Shown piece by piece: positions 44,021 through 56,135 of a stretch of 64,000 nucleotides of DNA (position 1 is its first letter; each line of letters opens with the position of its first letter). Location of the stretch: the NCBI RefSeq assembly GCF_030272615.1, contig NC_081410.1, positions 510,257,442 through 510,321,441 on the forward strand, in the 5' to 3' direction. Source of the DNA: Cryptomeria japonica (taxonomy: Eukaryota > Streptophyta > Pinopsida > Cupressales > Cupressaceae). The translations under genes were made by a program, and so were the position numbers. Below the pieces are notes generated by a model. The model did not search any database. It worked only from the letters and a program-made list of their open reading frames with translations, and was not told the origin of the DNA.

Positions 44021-47000
44021 ATGCCTGTTAAGACAAGATCAAAATCTAAAAAGATGGGTGAACCAACGTATCAACCCATTGACAACATATCAAATTCACA
44101 GTTTCAAACTAGTCAAATAGTACAAATTGAAGGCTCATCAAACACATCATTACCACCATATGGAATGGCTCAACTTGGACCACCTCCATTATATGAACCA
44201 GTATTTGTACCCATGAAACCAGGACATGGGAGTGTTCCACCAACACCAAGAGGAAGTACACCTTTTGATTGGAATCAACCACACCTGCAACATGACATTC
44301 AAACTCAAACATTATATGAGGAACAAACTCTTTAGCAAGGATTTGGTTCAGATCAAGGCATTCAATAGGAGACAAATCCAAATGTTTTACCAGATTCTTC
44401 ATCAGATTCCAATGCTTCCGATGATGTTGATATGTTCCTTCAAGCTCCAAAATTGACAAAAAAGATGGATAAATTCTTAAACAAGGTCTTTAAGATGTTC
44501 CCACAGAAATATCTTGACATGATGAGTAATGTAACCTCCTCAAGTGAGCAAATCAATGTGCAAAAACAACAAGGCGGTGAGTTGTTAAGTTTTTCTCCGC
44601 ATCCAAATGAAGAACATGTGCAACAAGAAACTCAACCTACCTTGATGAGTAAATGTGCTTCAAAGGAATTGATAGTGACTATTCCTCAAAAGTCACCATT
44701 TGAGACAATAAATAATCCATTATTTAACACAACACCTGTAACACAAGATCAAACAAGGACCACACAAATATTGACAGTCGTCCCTCAACAAGAAGTGGTT
44801 CCTCACATGCATAAAATTGGATCAAAATCTAAGATGCAAGAAAGTTTCACGACTAGAATGCCTGATCTCACCAATATCCAAAACAATTCCACAATGCAAA
44901 AAAGTTCCTATGTCCCACTAAGTTCAATATATTTGCCAAACACTCAAGGACCTGTTATGCAGACTATTGTGACAGATCCTTCGATAATGGCGACACAAAG
45001 AGCTACAGATAGTGGTTTGCACCAAAAACAAATGTTGCAACAACTAAGTAACACACAAAAGGTACAATCAAATGTGCAAACAAAAAATGTACAACAACAA
45101 CAATATCGCATTCGACAACAAATCGTAGCGCCTTCTGCCTCATTACAAGTTAATGCAAACTTGCAACCACCACAATGGATTGGACAAACAACACAACAAG
45201 TTAATGCAAGTTCCATACCCCATCTTAAGGAGAAACAACAAAAACCACCCAAACAAAGTTTTTTGCAAATGGTGGGATTTACACTGCGACAACAATTGGC
45301 ACAAAGTCAGCAAATTCTGATTCGTCAGCACCAACAACAACATGTGCCTCAATATGTGCCAAGACAAACAAGCTATCATACTTCACAACCGCAATTGACG
45401 TCTGTGCAATATCAACAACACCCTCAATTGCAATATCAACCTAGAACACAAACGATAATTCAACCACAAGAAGCACAACAACAAGGTCAATATCAAGGCA
45501 TGGCACAACCACAACAACAAGAGGTCTACCAAGAACATTATATGTCGGAGACACCAAAGACGGAAATTTCAGAGCATCAACAACCAAATGGAAACACGAT
45601 GTATTGACAAAGAGTACCCATCAGGATTAATGATGGACCTCCCAAATCTGACACAATTGCACAATAGCTTGAGAAGTTGCAACGACAAGTCAACACATTA
45701 GAAACTAAAGGAACAAAGAAGTTGTACACAAATCAAGATTTATGTCCTAATCCATTTGACAAGAGCTTATACATGCCTCCCTTCCCTAAACATTTTGAGG
45801 CACCTAATTTTGAAAAATATAAAGGGAATGGCAATCCAAAAGATCACATTCGAGCATTTTTTGCGGCATGTACTGAAGTGAGTTATGAGGAAACATATTT
45901 AATGCGCTTATTTGCATGAAGTCTCACGGGACAAGCCATGGATTAGTACTCGCATCTGCCAGGAAATATAAAGACTTGGTCGGAATTAGCTCAAAAGTTT
46001 ATATCTCACTTCACATTCAACATCGACAGTGATGTGACCATGTCAGATTTATGCAACACCAAGCAAAATCAAGGTGAACCATTAGTGACTTTCTTGCAAT
46101 GATGGCGAAGCTTGTATAGTCATTCTTCCCTAGATATACCTGAAGAACAACAAGTGAACTTGTTTATCCAAAATTTGGTCCTAGAAATGATGTATGAACT
46201 CAATTTGAAAAGTCCCAGTACTATTGAGAAACTAATTAAGAAAGGGATGAATATTGAAACTGCTCTTGTAGCTAAAGGAATCATTAAGCTCAACAAAGAC
46301 AATGATAACACAAACAATTTCGGGGACCGAAATAGATTTTGGTACAAAAACAAGAATGTCACTAATGATGGAGTTGTTGACGCAAGAGTGGTGAATGCAA
46401 ATCAACCCCCGTTCACAATAAAGAAATTGAGTGCTCCTAATATGTCAACTATGGAACAAAATCAAACACCAATGAGCAATGTTACTCGAAAGCCACAATA
46501 CCAACAACATCCTCAACAATATACTCAACAATATAACCAACAACAAGGTCAACAACAAAACTAGCCACGAAGACCTTTCCAATCAAGGGATGGGCCTCCT
46601 CAACAATTTATGCCATTGGGAGAGCCTATTGAGTCATTAATGAAACAATTAATACAAGCAAAATTTATCAAGTTACCAGATATCAAGGCAGAACCAGTGG
46701 TAAAGCCGCATTGGTGGAATGACAATGCCTATTGTGAATACCATCAGTCAAAAGGGCATAAAACTGCATCATGTTTTCAATTGAAACATATGATTCAAGA
46801 CTTGTTAGAGCAAGGAGTAATTGAGGTAGATCTTCCCAACGTGACCTCTAACACTGATCATACAATTTTCAAAACTCCTTTGCTTGTACATGACAAGGGT
46901 AAAGCATCTTCTTCAAACTCTACCCAAACAGCAAATTATGCAAATACTAGTTATAAAAATGTCATCAATTGTTTTCGAGTGTCAAATGAGTATGTTTTCA

Positions 47001-47383
47001 CCCTAAGAATAAAGGGACAAGATCATTCTTGTGCAGTCACCACTCGTCGATCCAAAATAGTCCTCAAAGGAGCTCCTGTCGTTCCTCCCAAACCAACTCC
47101 TGCAAGTCAGTATAATCTCCTAGATCATCTGGGAAAGACACCTACACAAATATCGATCCTTGAGTTGTTGAAAATGTCCCCTATGCATCGTGCAGTCCTG
47201 GATAAAGCTTCAATTGAGTCCACTGTCCTGATAGACATTGATGTTGACCAGTTTCAAGCCCGAATAGGACATCTAGCTGTTTCCCAACATGTTGTATTTT
47301 CTGATAATGATATTTCACCTGATAAGCTCCCTCATAATGATCCTTTACATCTTGAAGTCTTTGTCCATAATTGCAAAATCTAA
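44021..47383 (+). pseudogene. Gypsy Gag region
   Basis: First ATG at 44021 (MPVKTRSKSKKMGEPTYQP). A proline- and then glutamine-rich N-terminal half (44432-45607) precedes the retrotransposon gag core, from PPFPKHFEAPNFEKYKGNGN (45776) to about 46330 (FAACTEVSYEE, SLTGQAMD, WSELAQKFISHF, VNLFIQNL). A second Q-rich stretch follows, then CEYHQSKGHKTASC near 46735-46776, a C-x2-H-x4-H-x4-C variant knuckle usual in this lineage. Stops at 44333, 45605, 45665, 45917, 46100, 46562 and 47381, but every open piece is in the same frame. Gag would build the particle and bind RNA. Confidence 0.88.
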
Positions 47384-48640
47384 CGAGTCTTGATAGATGG
47401 CGGAGCTGGTCTTAACATCTGTACCTTGAGAGTGCTCATTGGTCTTGGTTATACAGAAAAGGATATTGATTCTTCTAGAAGAATAAAAATCAAAGCATAT
47501 GATGATGTTGAGCGCTCATCCAAAGGGATAATTACATTGCCTATCAGAGTCAGTCCAGTGATAGAAAACACTTTCCTGCAGGTCCTAGACCTTGATCTCC
47601 CTTACAATATGATTCTTGGTCATCTATGGATCCACGTAGTGAAAGTAGTTCCGTCCACTTATCATCATTGTTTAAAATATCCTTACAATGGAACTGAGAT
47701 AACAATTCCAGGAGATCCTAATCCATTCCAATTTTGTGCTGCCCTAAAGGATTCTCCGCAGTAGCAAGTCCCAGTCAATAGAGAGGCCAAATCACATAGT
47801 TATGTGGATCCTAATGAATTGTTAGATGTTGTCAAAGGAAAATTGAAGATACATGACCAAGGATGTGGAGAGTATTCAATGGCTCAAACATTCCTTATTG
47901 GGAATTTACCGATATCTCCAAAATCACATGGCAAGCCACATTTGTTGCAAAAGGAACCTAAAATGGTCATTTAGTATCAGCCCCCCACTACATTTACAAG
48001 ATGGGGTGAACTTGACAAAGAAACTTTAGATGATGATGTCATAGATTGGCTTTATAAGGATCCAACTGAGATCCCACCTATCAGGTTGCCGGTGGAGCGA
48101 TACGGCAAAGGATTTACTATGCTGCAGAAGAAAGGATATGATGGCTGTAGTGGCTTAGGTCCTAACAAGAAAGGAAGGCTAGAACCTATTATACCCAAGA
48201 TGCGACCTCCAACTTTAGGGTTAGGTTTTGTACCATTGCAAATTGGATCCTCATCTACCAAATCGACCACGTGTGGAAAGGGGCGTGACTCGGATGATGA
48301 AACAACACCTGAGGATACCCGACCCGAAACTGATTCCAATGAATGGGAGTGGGGTTCTTTTTCCTCTAGCTCCTATGCCCTTGACAATGTTTTCCTTGAC
48401 CCTGATGATTTGACCTTGGAGGACAAACATGAAATAACTCCCCCTCCAAGGACATGTCCTAATGCTTGGATAGAGTAATTCTGGGACCCAAGCTCTGAAT
48501 CAGACATGAGCAGTTCAGATAGTGATACCACAGATGTTCACATCTTTACCATTTCGGCCCTCTCCCTCCTTAAAACTGATGATGACATGCCCCTCGTCTA
48601 TCCCCAACTTATCCAACATGACCAATAAGAACCACTCACA
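47384..48640 (+). pseudogene. Gypsy protease and G-patch domain
   Basis: Same frame as gag. Protease: VLIDGGAGLNICTLRVLIGL at 47387, where the active site reads D-G-G, a form I have seen in Tat-type proteins; DLDLPYNMILGHLWIH follows. Then, at 48092-48200, YGKGFTMLQKKGYDGCSGLG and GRLEPI, a G-patch (glycine-rich nucleic-acid-binding motif). The stretch to 48640 is acidic and serine-rich. Stops at 47762, 47972, 48476 and 48626. A G-patch next to a retroviral-type protease is also known in betaretroviruses; here it sits between protease and RT. Confidence 0.82.
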
Positions 48641-50476
48641 TTGGATTTTTTTCAAAATGACGAAGTAATTGCAGAATTCCTTGGACTACGGGAAGGCATA
48701 CCACAAGGTGATCATAAGGTAGGATTTGCTATTGATCTGGATTCCATAGCATATTTTGGGGAGTCAACTCCATCTTCCAGTCATCAAAATGAAAAAAGAA
48801 AAGAAAAAATACAAAGTCAAAAGAATAGGTCTTTGAGTGAAAACTGTAAGGCACTCTCTGATCATACAAAAGTAAAAATAAAAGACGTACCTGCGGGTGA
48901 AAACCTCTCTGAGGCGCCTAAAGGTGGAAGAGTGGACATACCCATATCAAGTCAGGATAAATCAACATTGCTTGTGGAAATGACCAAAGAGATAAATTTG
49001 GGTACACCTGACAACCCTAAGGTCATTCACTTTGTTGCTTCTTTATCAAAACAGGAAAAGATAGATTTTGTCAATTTCTTTATTGAGAAGAAGATTAGCT
49101 TTGCATGGTCCTATGCAGACATGCCTGGCCTTGATCCAAAATTAGTCCTTCATCACTTGCCGTTAAAAGAAGATGCCAAGCCTGTTAAACATAAACTCAA
49201 AAAGATGCATCCCTAGGTGGCTCTTTTGGTCAAGGTAGAACTGAAAAAATTACTAGACGTGGGCTTTATTAGACCCATTGATTATGCAGACTGGATTTCA
49301 AATTTAGTACCAGTTAGCAAGGTAACTGGGGGCATCAGAATCTGTATGGATTTTTAGGATCTTAATAAAGCATGCCCTAAAGATGATTTTCCATTGCCAA
49401 ATATAGACATCATAGTTGACATGACTGCTAGATATGGGATGCTCTCATTAATGGATGGTTTCTCCGGCTATAACCAAATTCACATTGCTCCTGAAGATCA
49501 ACATAAGACAGCATTCACCTGTGCTTGGGGTACTTACTACTAGAATGTGATGCCCTTTGGTCTTAAAAATGCTGGCGCAACATATCAAAGAGCAATGATG
49601 ACAATTTTCCATGATTTCATGCATACTTTGATGGAGGACTATGTTGATGACTTATTATGCAAATCTGTCACTAGAGATAGTCATCTAGCCATCCTGGGCC
49701 CAATCTTTGACCGAATGGTGACCTACAACCTCAGACTCAATCCAAAGAAGTGTGTCTTTGGTGTCATAGCCAGCAAATTACTAGGGTACATTATTTCTCA
49801 TAGAGGCATTGAAGTCGACCCTGCCAAGGTTAAAGCAATAATGGATATGCCTCCTCCTTCCAATCTCCGACAATTAAGAAGTCTGCAAGGAAAGCTATAG
49901 TCAATCCGCCAGTTTATAGCTCAATTGGCAAACAAATGTCATCCATTCCAGCATTTATTGCATAAAGGAGTCGCTTTTAAATGGACTGAGCAATGCCAAT
50001 CAGCATTTCAAGCTCTTAAGGACTATTTGTTGTCGCCACCTATTCTAATGCCTCCTATAGAAGGAAAGCCATTTATATTGTATATTTCTACAACTGAAAT
50101 GGCACTAGGAGTTCTCTTGGCCCAGCAGGATGAGAACGGCAAAGAGCGAGCTATTTATTATATCAGTCGGACACTAGTAGGCTATGAGTTGAATTATTCA
50201 ACTATTGAACGGGCATGCTTAGCAATGGTCTTTGCAACACAGAAACTCTGACACTATATGTTAAATCACCAAACATTGTTGGTTGCAAAAATTGATCCCT
50301 TGAAATACTTTCTTAGCAGAGCAGCTTTGACGGGTCGCCTAGCAAAGTGGGTTATGATCCTTAGTGAATTTGATATTGAGTATATGGAGCGAAAGGCAAT
50401 AAAAGGACAAGTCATAGCAGATCAACTTGCAGAGGCTCCTATTTATGATGATCATCCCATGTTGACTGATTTTTGA
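48641..50476 (+). pseudogene. Gypsy reverse transcriptase and RNase H
   Basis: Same frame. Pre-RT: WSYADMPGLDPKLVLHHLPL (49109). RT: GFIRPIDYADWISNLVPVSK, GGIRICMDF (stop) DLNKACPKDDFPLP, DGFSGYNQIHI, TAFTCAWGTYY, MPFGLKNAGATYQRAM (49550) and the catalytic DYVDDLL (49637). The connecting RNase H (50060-50476) reads LYISTTEMALGVLLAQ where an active gypsy RNase H has a catalytic Asp, and DPLKYFLSRAALTGRLAKWV; the Asp is gone, consistent with its role being taken by the second RNase H. Stops at 49214, 49355, 49541, 49898, 50249 and 50474. Confidence 0.93.
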
Positions 50477-50938
50477 GATGAATCAGTCTTTGCTCTCACA
50501 TCTTCTAATGAATGGAAGTTATACTTTGATGGGTCCCATACCAAGTTTAGATCTGGAGTAGGCATATTGTTTGTCACCCCTCAAGGTGATGCTATTCCCA
50601 AGTCCTATAGAATAACTTTTCATTGTACCAATAACATTGCAGAGTATGAAGCACTAGTCACAGGACTCCAAGTAGTGGTCCACTAGAACATCACACATTT
50701 ACAAGTCTATGGAGATTCTCAATTAGTCATCCGACAAGTGAATGATGACTATGAAACAAAAGATGAAAAGCTTATTCCCTACAAGCACATGGTAGATTTC
50801 TTCAAGACAAAATTCACAGCTATCCATTTCAGTCAAGTTCCAAGAATGCAAAACAAGTCGGCAGATGCGATGGCTACGATCGCTTCCATGTTAAATATGC
50901 CCCACAATATCGACAAATGTGAATTTTTGGTCGAATAG
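50477..50938 (+). pseudogene. Gypsy archaeal-type RNase H (aRNH)
   Basis: Follows directly, in the same frame: WKLYFDGSHTKFRSGVGILF (50513), NNIAEYEALVTGLQ (50630), LQVYGDSQLVIRQV (50701) and QNKSADAMATIASM (50846), supplying the D-E-D-D catalytic set. One stop at 50684. An RVT_3-type second RNase H between RT-RNH and integrase is a hallmark of the Tat lineage. It would degrade the RNA strand and process the primers during cDNA synthesis. Confidence 0.9.
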
Positions 50939-52261
50939 TTGCTTGTTCCTTCTTTTGACATTCCGACAGCAGATGTGATGTGCATTCTTGTTGGTCCCAA
51001 CTCCCCATGGTACAATGACGTATATCAATATTTGAAATCCCAAACCTTACCACCTAACCTTTCCACTAACCAACATTGAGCCTTCATCTGACAGACAGCC
51101 AAATATGTCATCATTGCCGACACCCTTTACTGTCGTTCCTTTGACCATACCCTCCTCAGGTGTTTGGATTCTGATGAAGCACAAACGGCTTTACACGAGG
51201 TTCACGATGGTATATGTGGGGGCCATTTCAATGGTCTGAGCTTAGCCAAAAAGTTGATTCGTGTTGGGTATTATTGGCCCACTCTAGAAAAAGATGTTCA
51301 TGATTTTGTTAAGAAGTGCTACAAATGCCAGATCCATGGAAACTACATTCATGCACCAGCCCAAGAGCTTCATTCTGTCATATCTCTGTGGCCCTTTTCT
51401 CAATGGGGATTGGATCTTATTGGCCAGATTCACCCAACATCTGCAAATGGACACAAGTTCATCATTACAGCCACAGAGTATTTTACAAAATGGATCGAGG
51501 CTATCCCCATGACCTATATCACTGGTGTACAAATTTCAAAATTCCTATTGAACTATATCATATGCAGATATGGGGTTCCCCTTGCCATAGTCACAGATAA
51601 TGGTCGTCCCTTCAAGAAAAAAGATGTCAAGGAACTCTATGAAAAATTTCATATCCAACACCGTTTCTCCAGTCCATACTATCTATAGGGTAATGGTCAA
51701 GCCGAAGCATCAAATAAAACCATGATCAAGATCCTGAAAAAGGTTGTCAATGACGCTGGTTGAGATTGGCATGTATAGTTGAATCCAGCACTATGGGCTT
51801 ATCACACTTCTATCCGCACACCTACTAGAGAAACACCTTTTTCCTTGGTGTATGGTGTGGAGGAAATTTTACCCTTGGAAGTGGAGATTCCTTCTTTGCA
51901 TGTTTCCTTGCAACATCTAACTAATGATGAGATGCATAGAGTCTCTCAGTTGCATTAGCTTGAGATGTTAGATGAGAAACGTCAGATAGCTCTGACACAT
52001 TTGCAAGCATATCAGAACTGTCTCCGTCATTCTTATAATAAGAAAGTCAAAGGGTGACACTTCAAAGTGGGAGATCTGGTTTTAAAGGCAAACCCCAAGA
52101 ATGCACAATCTACTGACATCATCAAAGGCAAGTTTGAACCTAATTGGGTTGGGCCTTTCATAGTGACTACAGCCTATGGCTCGGGGGCATACCAGCTTGC
52201 CACCTTAGAAGGTGAACCTTTGTCTGATCCTGTAAATAGCATGCACCTTCGCAAGTACTAG
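50939..52261 (+). pseudogene. Gypsy integrase
   Basis: Same frame. Zinc-binding N-terminus: HEVHDGICGGHFNGLSLAKK to CYKCQIHG (51194-51340). Catalytic core: WGLDLIGQIHP (51407), IVTDNGRPFKKKD (51587) and GNGQAEASNK (51689, preceded by a stop), the D-D-E triad. Then PTRETPFSLVYG, and at the end KVGDLVLKA, PNWVGPFIV and YQLATLEGEPL, then HLRKY and the stop at 52259-52261. Stops at 50936, 51078, 51090, 51686, 51761, 51776, 51956 and 52055. No chromodomain is visible, as expected for Tat. Confidence 0.92.
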
Positions 52262-53984
52262 GCATAATTTTGTATCAGCACTTCTTCAAGTATGATCTTG
52301 AAAAAATACAAAAAAATAAAAAAAGTGAAAAACAAAGAAAAAGAACAAAAAAAAAGTAAAGAAAAATGATTCACCCTCTAGTGAAAACCTGGCAAACAGG
52401 CGCTTTGGGCAAGTACCTTGGTGAAAACCTAGCTATGCTTTGTCGTGTCCATCCTTGTCTTGACCCAATGTTCTGTTTCAGGCATGTAATTGGTCAACAT
52501 CATTGTCTTGCATACTCTGTTTCTTGTGCATATGTTTGATCCTGGCCTCTATATATGTCTTTCAGATGTGCATTGGGTGTGTTCCCCTTGTCATGATCAA
52601 TCACAGAAATAAATCCAAAAAAATTGAAAAATGTCCTGAAATAAAACCAAAAAAATTGAAAAATGTCCTGAAATAAATCCAAAAAAATTGAAAAATGTCC
52701 TGAAATAAATCCAAAAAAATTGAAAAATGTCCTGAAATAAATCCAAAAAAATTGAAAAATGTCCTAAAATAAATCCAAAAAAATTGAAAAATGTCCTAAA
52801 ATAAATCCAAAAAAATTGAAAAATGTCCTAAAATAAATTAAAAATTTTTTTTAAAAATGTCCTTAAAAAAACCCTAAACATCAAATAAAGTCTTGAAAAA
52901 ATGAACAAAACTTTTTTGGAAAAATTCAAAAAACAAAGCAAAAGTATCCCCTTTGTGCATAGACAAATCGCTGAGCACACATCCAACGACACGTAATCAC
53001 ACACTGCACTTTAATGCAAATCACGTATTAACAGATGACCTTTTTCAATCAAAACTAGAAATTCAAACTGATCACAATTGTCTTATCAATCAATCATCAA
53101 CATCAGTATCATTCGTCCTTGGCACACTATCATGGGTCTTATACAGGGTGTGGTATACTCGAAACTAAACTGTGTCCTGTCTTAGACGGGGTACCACATG
53201 TCCTAAAACCAGATAGCATGATCGTCCTATCAACGCTTTCAACTTTTGACAATGAAGATCAAGATGTTTGTTTGGCTTGTTGGAATTAGCGAGTCTTATC
53301 TTTTTATTGATTTATCTTCGATCATGTTCCTATGTTGCTCGATGATGTCACTGAGTGATTTAGAGTGACTGGGATGGTTCATGGTCCCTTTCTTTTTTTG
53401 TTGTGATTGTTGTTTGTCTACGATGTGTCTGTCTTTTGCAAAAAGGGTTACATTTCAGCTCTAGCCTTCAATGCCATGATGCTACGCATCCATTTTGCTA
53501 CATTAAAATAAAGGTTCTCACCTACAAAGTGCATTAGTGAAAGCAAGTTTTTCTTCACCTCTAATTGTCCTCTGTCTCCATTTCTTTTTACTATCATTTC
53601 TTCCGTCAGTTCGGATAGTCAGTTCGGTCTAGTGCTCTGATTTCCCCAAACACATGTTACATCCTGCATTCATTGGTTAGTACATTTGCATTACATCAAG
53701 TCTCACATCAAGCATTTTATCCATTTCATATTATAAATGCATCAAAAACACATAAAAAATATATATCCATACATGTTCCACAATCATACATCAACAGTGC
53801 ATAAGTCCTCCATACATGGAAAATAACATAAGTCATAACACATTGCATCCCATCATATTGATGCATATCATATCATATATCCACATAATATCGGCATACA
53901 AAATTGGACTGTCTGTCCTAAGTATGGCCCGCAGGCTGACTACATAATGTCAAACTACATCTGTCTCTGTCCTAAGGAGCATGT
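52262..53984 (+). other. Gypsy 3' non-coding region
   Basis: After the integrase stop there is an A-rich stretch, then the 32-bp array at 52606-52860, then about 1.1 kb without a coding frame that I can support. Non-coding DNA with tandem repeats between integrase and 3' LTR is characteristic of Tat elements. Confidence 0.75.
52606..52860 (+). repeat. 32-bp tandem array, about 8 units
   Basis: Units start GAAATAAATCCAAAAAAATT at 52606, 52638 (with AACC), 52670, 52702, 52734 and, with one change, 52766 and 52798; the eighth near 52830 is degraded. The unit ends TGAAAAATGTCCT. Spacing is exactly 32 bp. The near-identity of units suggests recent expansion relative to the rest of the element. 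Confidence 0.95.
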
Positions 53985-55800
53985 GCTTCTATCACTGGGT
54001 GTTCCCTTTGTCCTCCTCATCCCTACCATGTCTCATAGATGATGTCCCTCCTAGTCCTGGCTATGGTGGTCTCATAGGTCCACTCACTCCCATGCTGCTC
54101 ACAAACCTCCGAGAGCGTGCCTTGCTCTCTGTCCTCGATCGTGCCTGATATGAAGCTTCTCTCTACTCTGCTGGAATTGCACTCTCATATAGTGTCCTCT
54201 AATGGCATATATCCTCTCTGGTCTCTACCAACATCTGTGCCATCTCCCATGCACTGGCATCCCTAATCGACCCAATATACTCAGTGACTCTCTGTCCTTC
54301 TCGTTGTGCCTGCGCTATTGCTGTATCTCAAGTCGCTGTAAGTCTAGCTATTTTTTCTCTAAACTGATCCTTCTCTATCCTCAAGATGGCATTCTATCTC
54401 TCTAATGTCGCAATATTATCATGTTGACTCGCTATGGTAGCCCTGCACATATCCATCTCCTCTATGCTAGCTGTCTCCGGCTCTATGGGTATATCCTACA
54501 ATGAATCCTGATCAGCTGAGTCTGGCTCATAATCATCATTCCCCTCATCATCTCTATCCTCATCATCCCCCTCATCCTCATCACCTCCCTCATCCTCCTC
54601 ATCCTCATCATCTCCCTCCTCCTCTCCTACGAGTGGGAAGTCCTCTTGTCTCCTCAGTACCAGAATATTAGGATCAGTCAATGGCACTGGCTGTCATCGT
54701 GCAAACCATCTCTCATACTCCTCTGTCGTCCTGGCATCCACCACATCTGATCTCCAATCCCACTATCTCTACTGTAGCTATGTGAAGTCAGCATATGCTA
54801 TGTGTGGCTAAATCATCCTCCCCCATTGACTCGTCTCTCTGTGAGATCAGGCAAAGTGTGCAGTCCCTCTAGGTATATCCTATCTCTCTCCAAACTGTCA
54901 TCTGACTCTCTCTGGTAGGTACATCTCAATCGCTCTTTGGTGATTCACTGGTTGCCCAATCAGGTACCTCTCCTATCTACAATACAATAGCTCATCACTA
55001 TCATCTGACCATCTAGGGCAATCAAGATATGGCCTCCATGTGAACTCTCTCAATCTGTCTAGCTCATGTCGCCAATACAATATGTATCCAAAAGGACCCT
55101 ATCTTAGTGCTCCTCCATAGTAATACACATATGGTCAGTGTGGTAATACCTATCTCTCTACAATTGGTCGACATATGGCTATGTGCTCAAATGCCCATAC
55201 CTGTAATAGTGTGACTCCACAGCTCAAAGACTGCACTCCCTGATATGCTATCTAATGCAACTGAAAATATAGCATAGCCAATACACATGGTCCCCATGCG
55301 TACATGGTACCCTCTATAGCCATCCACTCTAGCACTCTTCCCCATCCAATAGGGAATCCATGTCCTCATCTGTCTCCTGCTAATAGACATGCTATCACCA
55401 CGACTATCACCACATATCGCCGATCATACTCTGATGCCATGGTCTCCCAGCCAATCTCCCTCTCTATGATATCCAGATCATCTATGTCGCACTCAAATAA
55501 TCTACACAAAGCATCTCTCCCTATCACTGGGTTGTACTCTACCATCTCTCCATGAATCAGAATGCGGAGGATACACCATACATCCTCTAGTGTCACAGTC
55601 GCCTCCCCAGTCGCTAGATGGAAGGACGAAGTCTCCGAGTGCCATCGCTCTGCCAATGCAGTAAGTAGTCCTATGTTTGCCCTAATCTTGGGCATGAATG
55701 TGATATAGTATATTCCAAGTCCTGCTAATGTATCTCTGTCCGTGCTCCTAAGTCTATGTCGTAACATGAAGTAGTCTGGTCGGTTCTCCCGTGTGATCAA
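53985..55800 (-). pseudogene. Antisense plant-mobile-domain (PMD) gene in the gypsy element
   Basis: On the minus strand an ATG at 55800 opens a 144-codon frame: FMPKIRANIGLLTALAERWH, ETSSFHLATGEATVTLEDVW and LFECDIDDLDIIEREIGWE. A-E-R-W-x-x-E-T-x-x-F-H-L-x-x-G-E-x-T-x-T-L-x-D-V is the plant mobile domain signature (PF10536, MAIN/MAIL1-like). After frame changes, GPCVLAMLYFQL and LLQVWAFEHIAICRP (about 55290-55170) are the expected next PMD blocks. An acidic run (54640-54540) and a probable coiled coil (about 54470-54230) follow. Interrupted by stops and at least one frame change. PMD genes are known in plant Ty3/gypsy elements as accessory ORFs; role there is unclear. It would need its own promoter, perhaps antisense from the 3' LTR side. 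Confidence 0.82.
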
Positions 55801-55994
55801 TGGATACTATCGACTCTGTATCACAATTGGGGCACATTTTGTCACTTTTAGGGTTTGCTCCTACGGGCTACATTTCCTTGTTTCATGTCCAAATCAGGGT
55901 GTTCTTTATCTATTTTTGACCTATCCTATTCTTATCCCCCCTTTTCGGATCATTCGCATGCCATTTTTGACCAAATTAGGGTTGCCAGAGCACA

Positions 55995-56135
55995 ACTGCA
56001 CCTGTGTGCTAACTCCTGCGCTTGTGTAGCAACAAACTACGCCCGTGTACCCTACACAAGTGTAGAAGACCCCACACAAGCACAGAAGACCCTACACAAG
56101 TGCATGATTCACCCTACACAAGTGCAGGAGTCACT
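55995..56135. repeat. 21-bp repeat array that switches orientation
   Basis: CCTGTG-type cores at 56001, 56021 and 56042 are followed by the complement form CACAAG at 56055, 56075, 56095 and 56117. Three units read forward and four reversed. CTGCGCTTGTGTAGCAAC here closely matches CTGCGCCTGTGTAGGAGC in the leader array at 42030. The flanks 55801-55994 and 56136-56654 show no gene. Confidence 0.82.

Noticed and set aside
44944-45379. Cysteine-rich minus-strand frames opposite gag
   Set aside because: Mirror of the glutamine-rich gag codons (CAA/CAG read as TTG/CTG/TGT).
54202-54405. Plus-strand 67-codon frame
   Set aside because: Opposite the coiled-coil end of the antisense PMD gene and without motifs.
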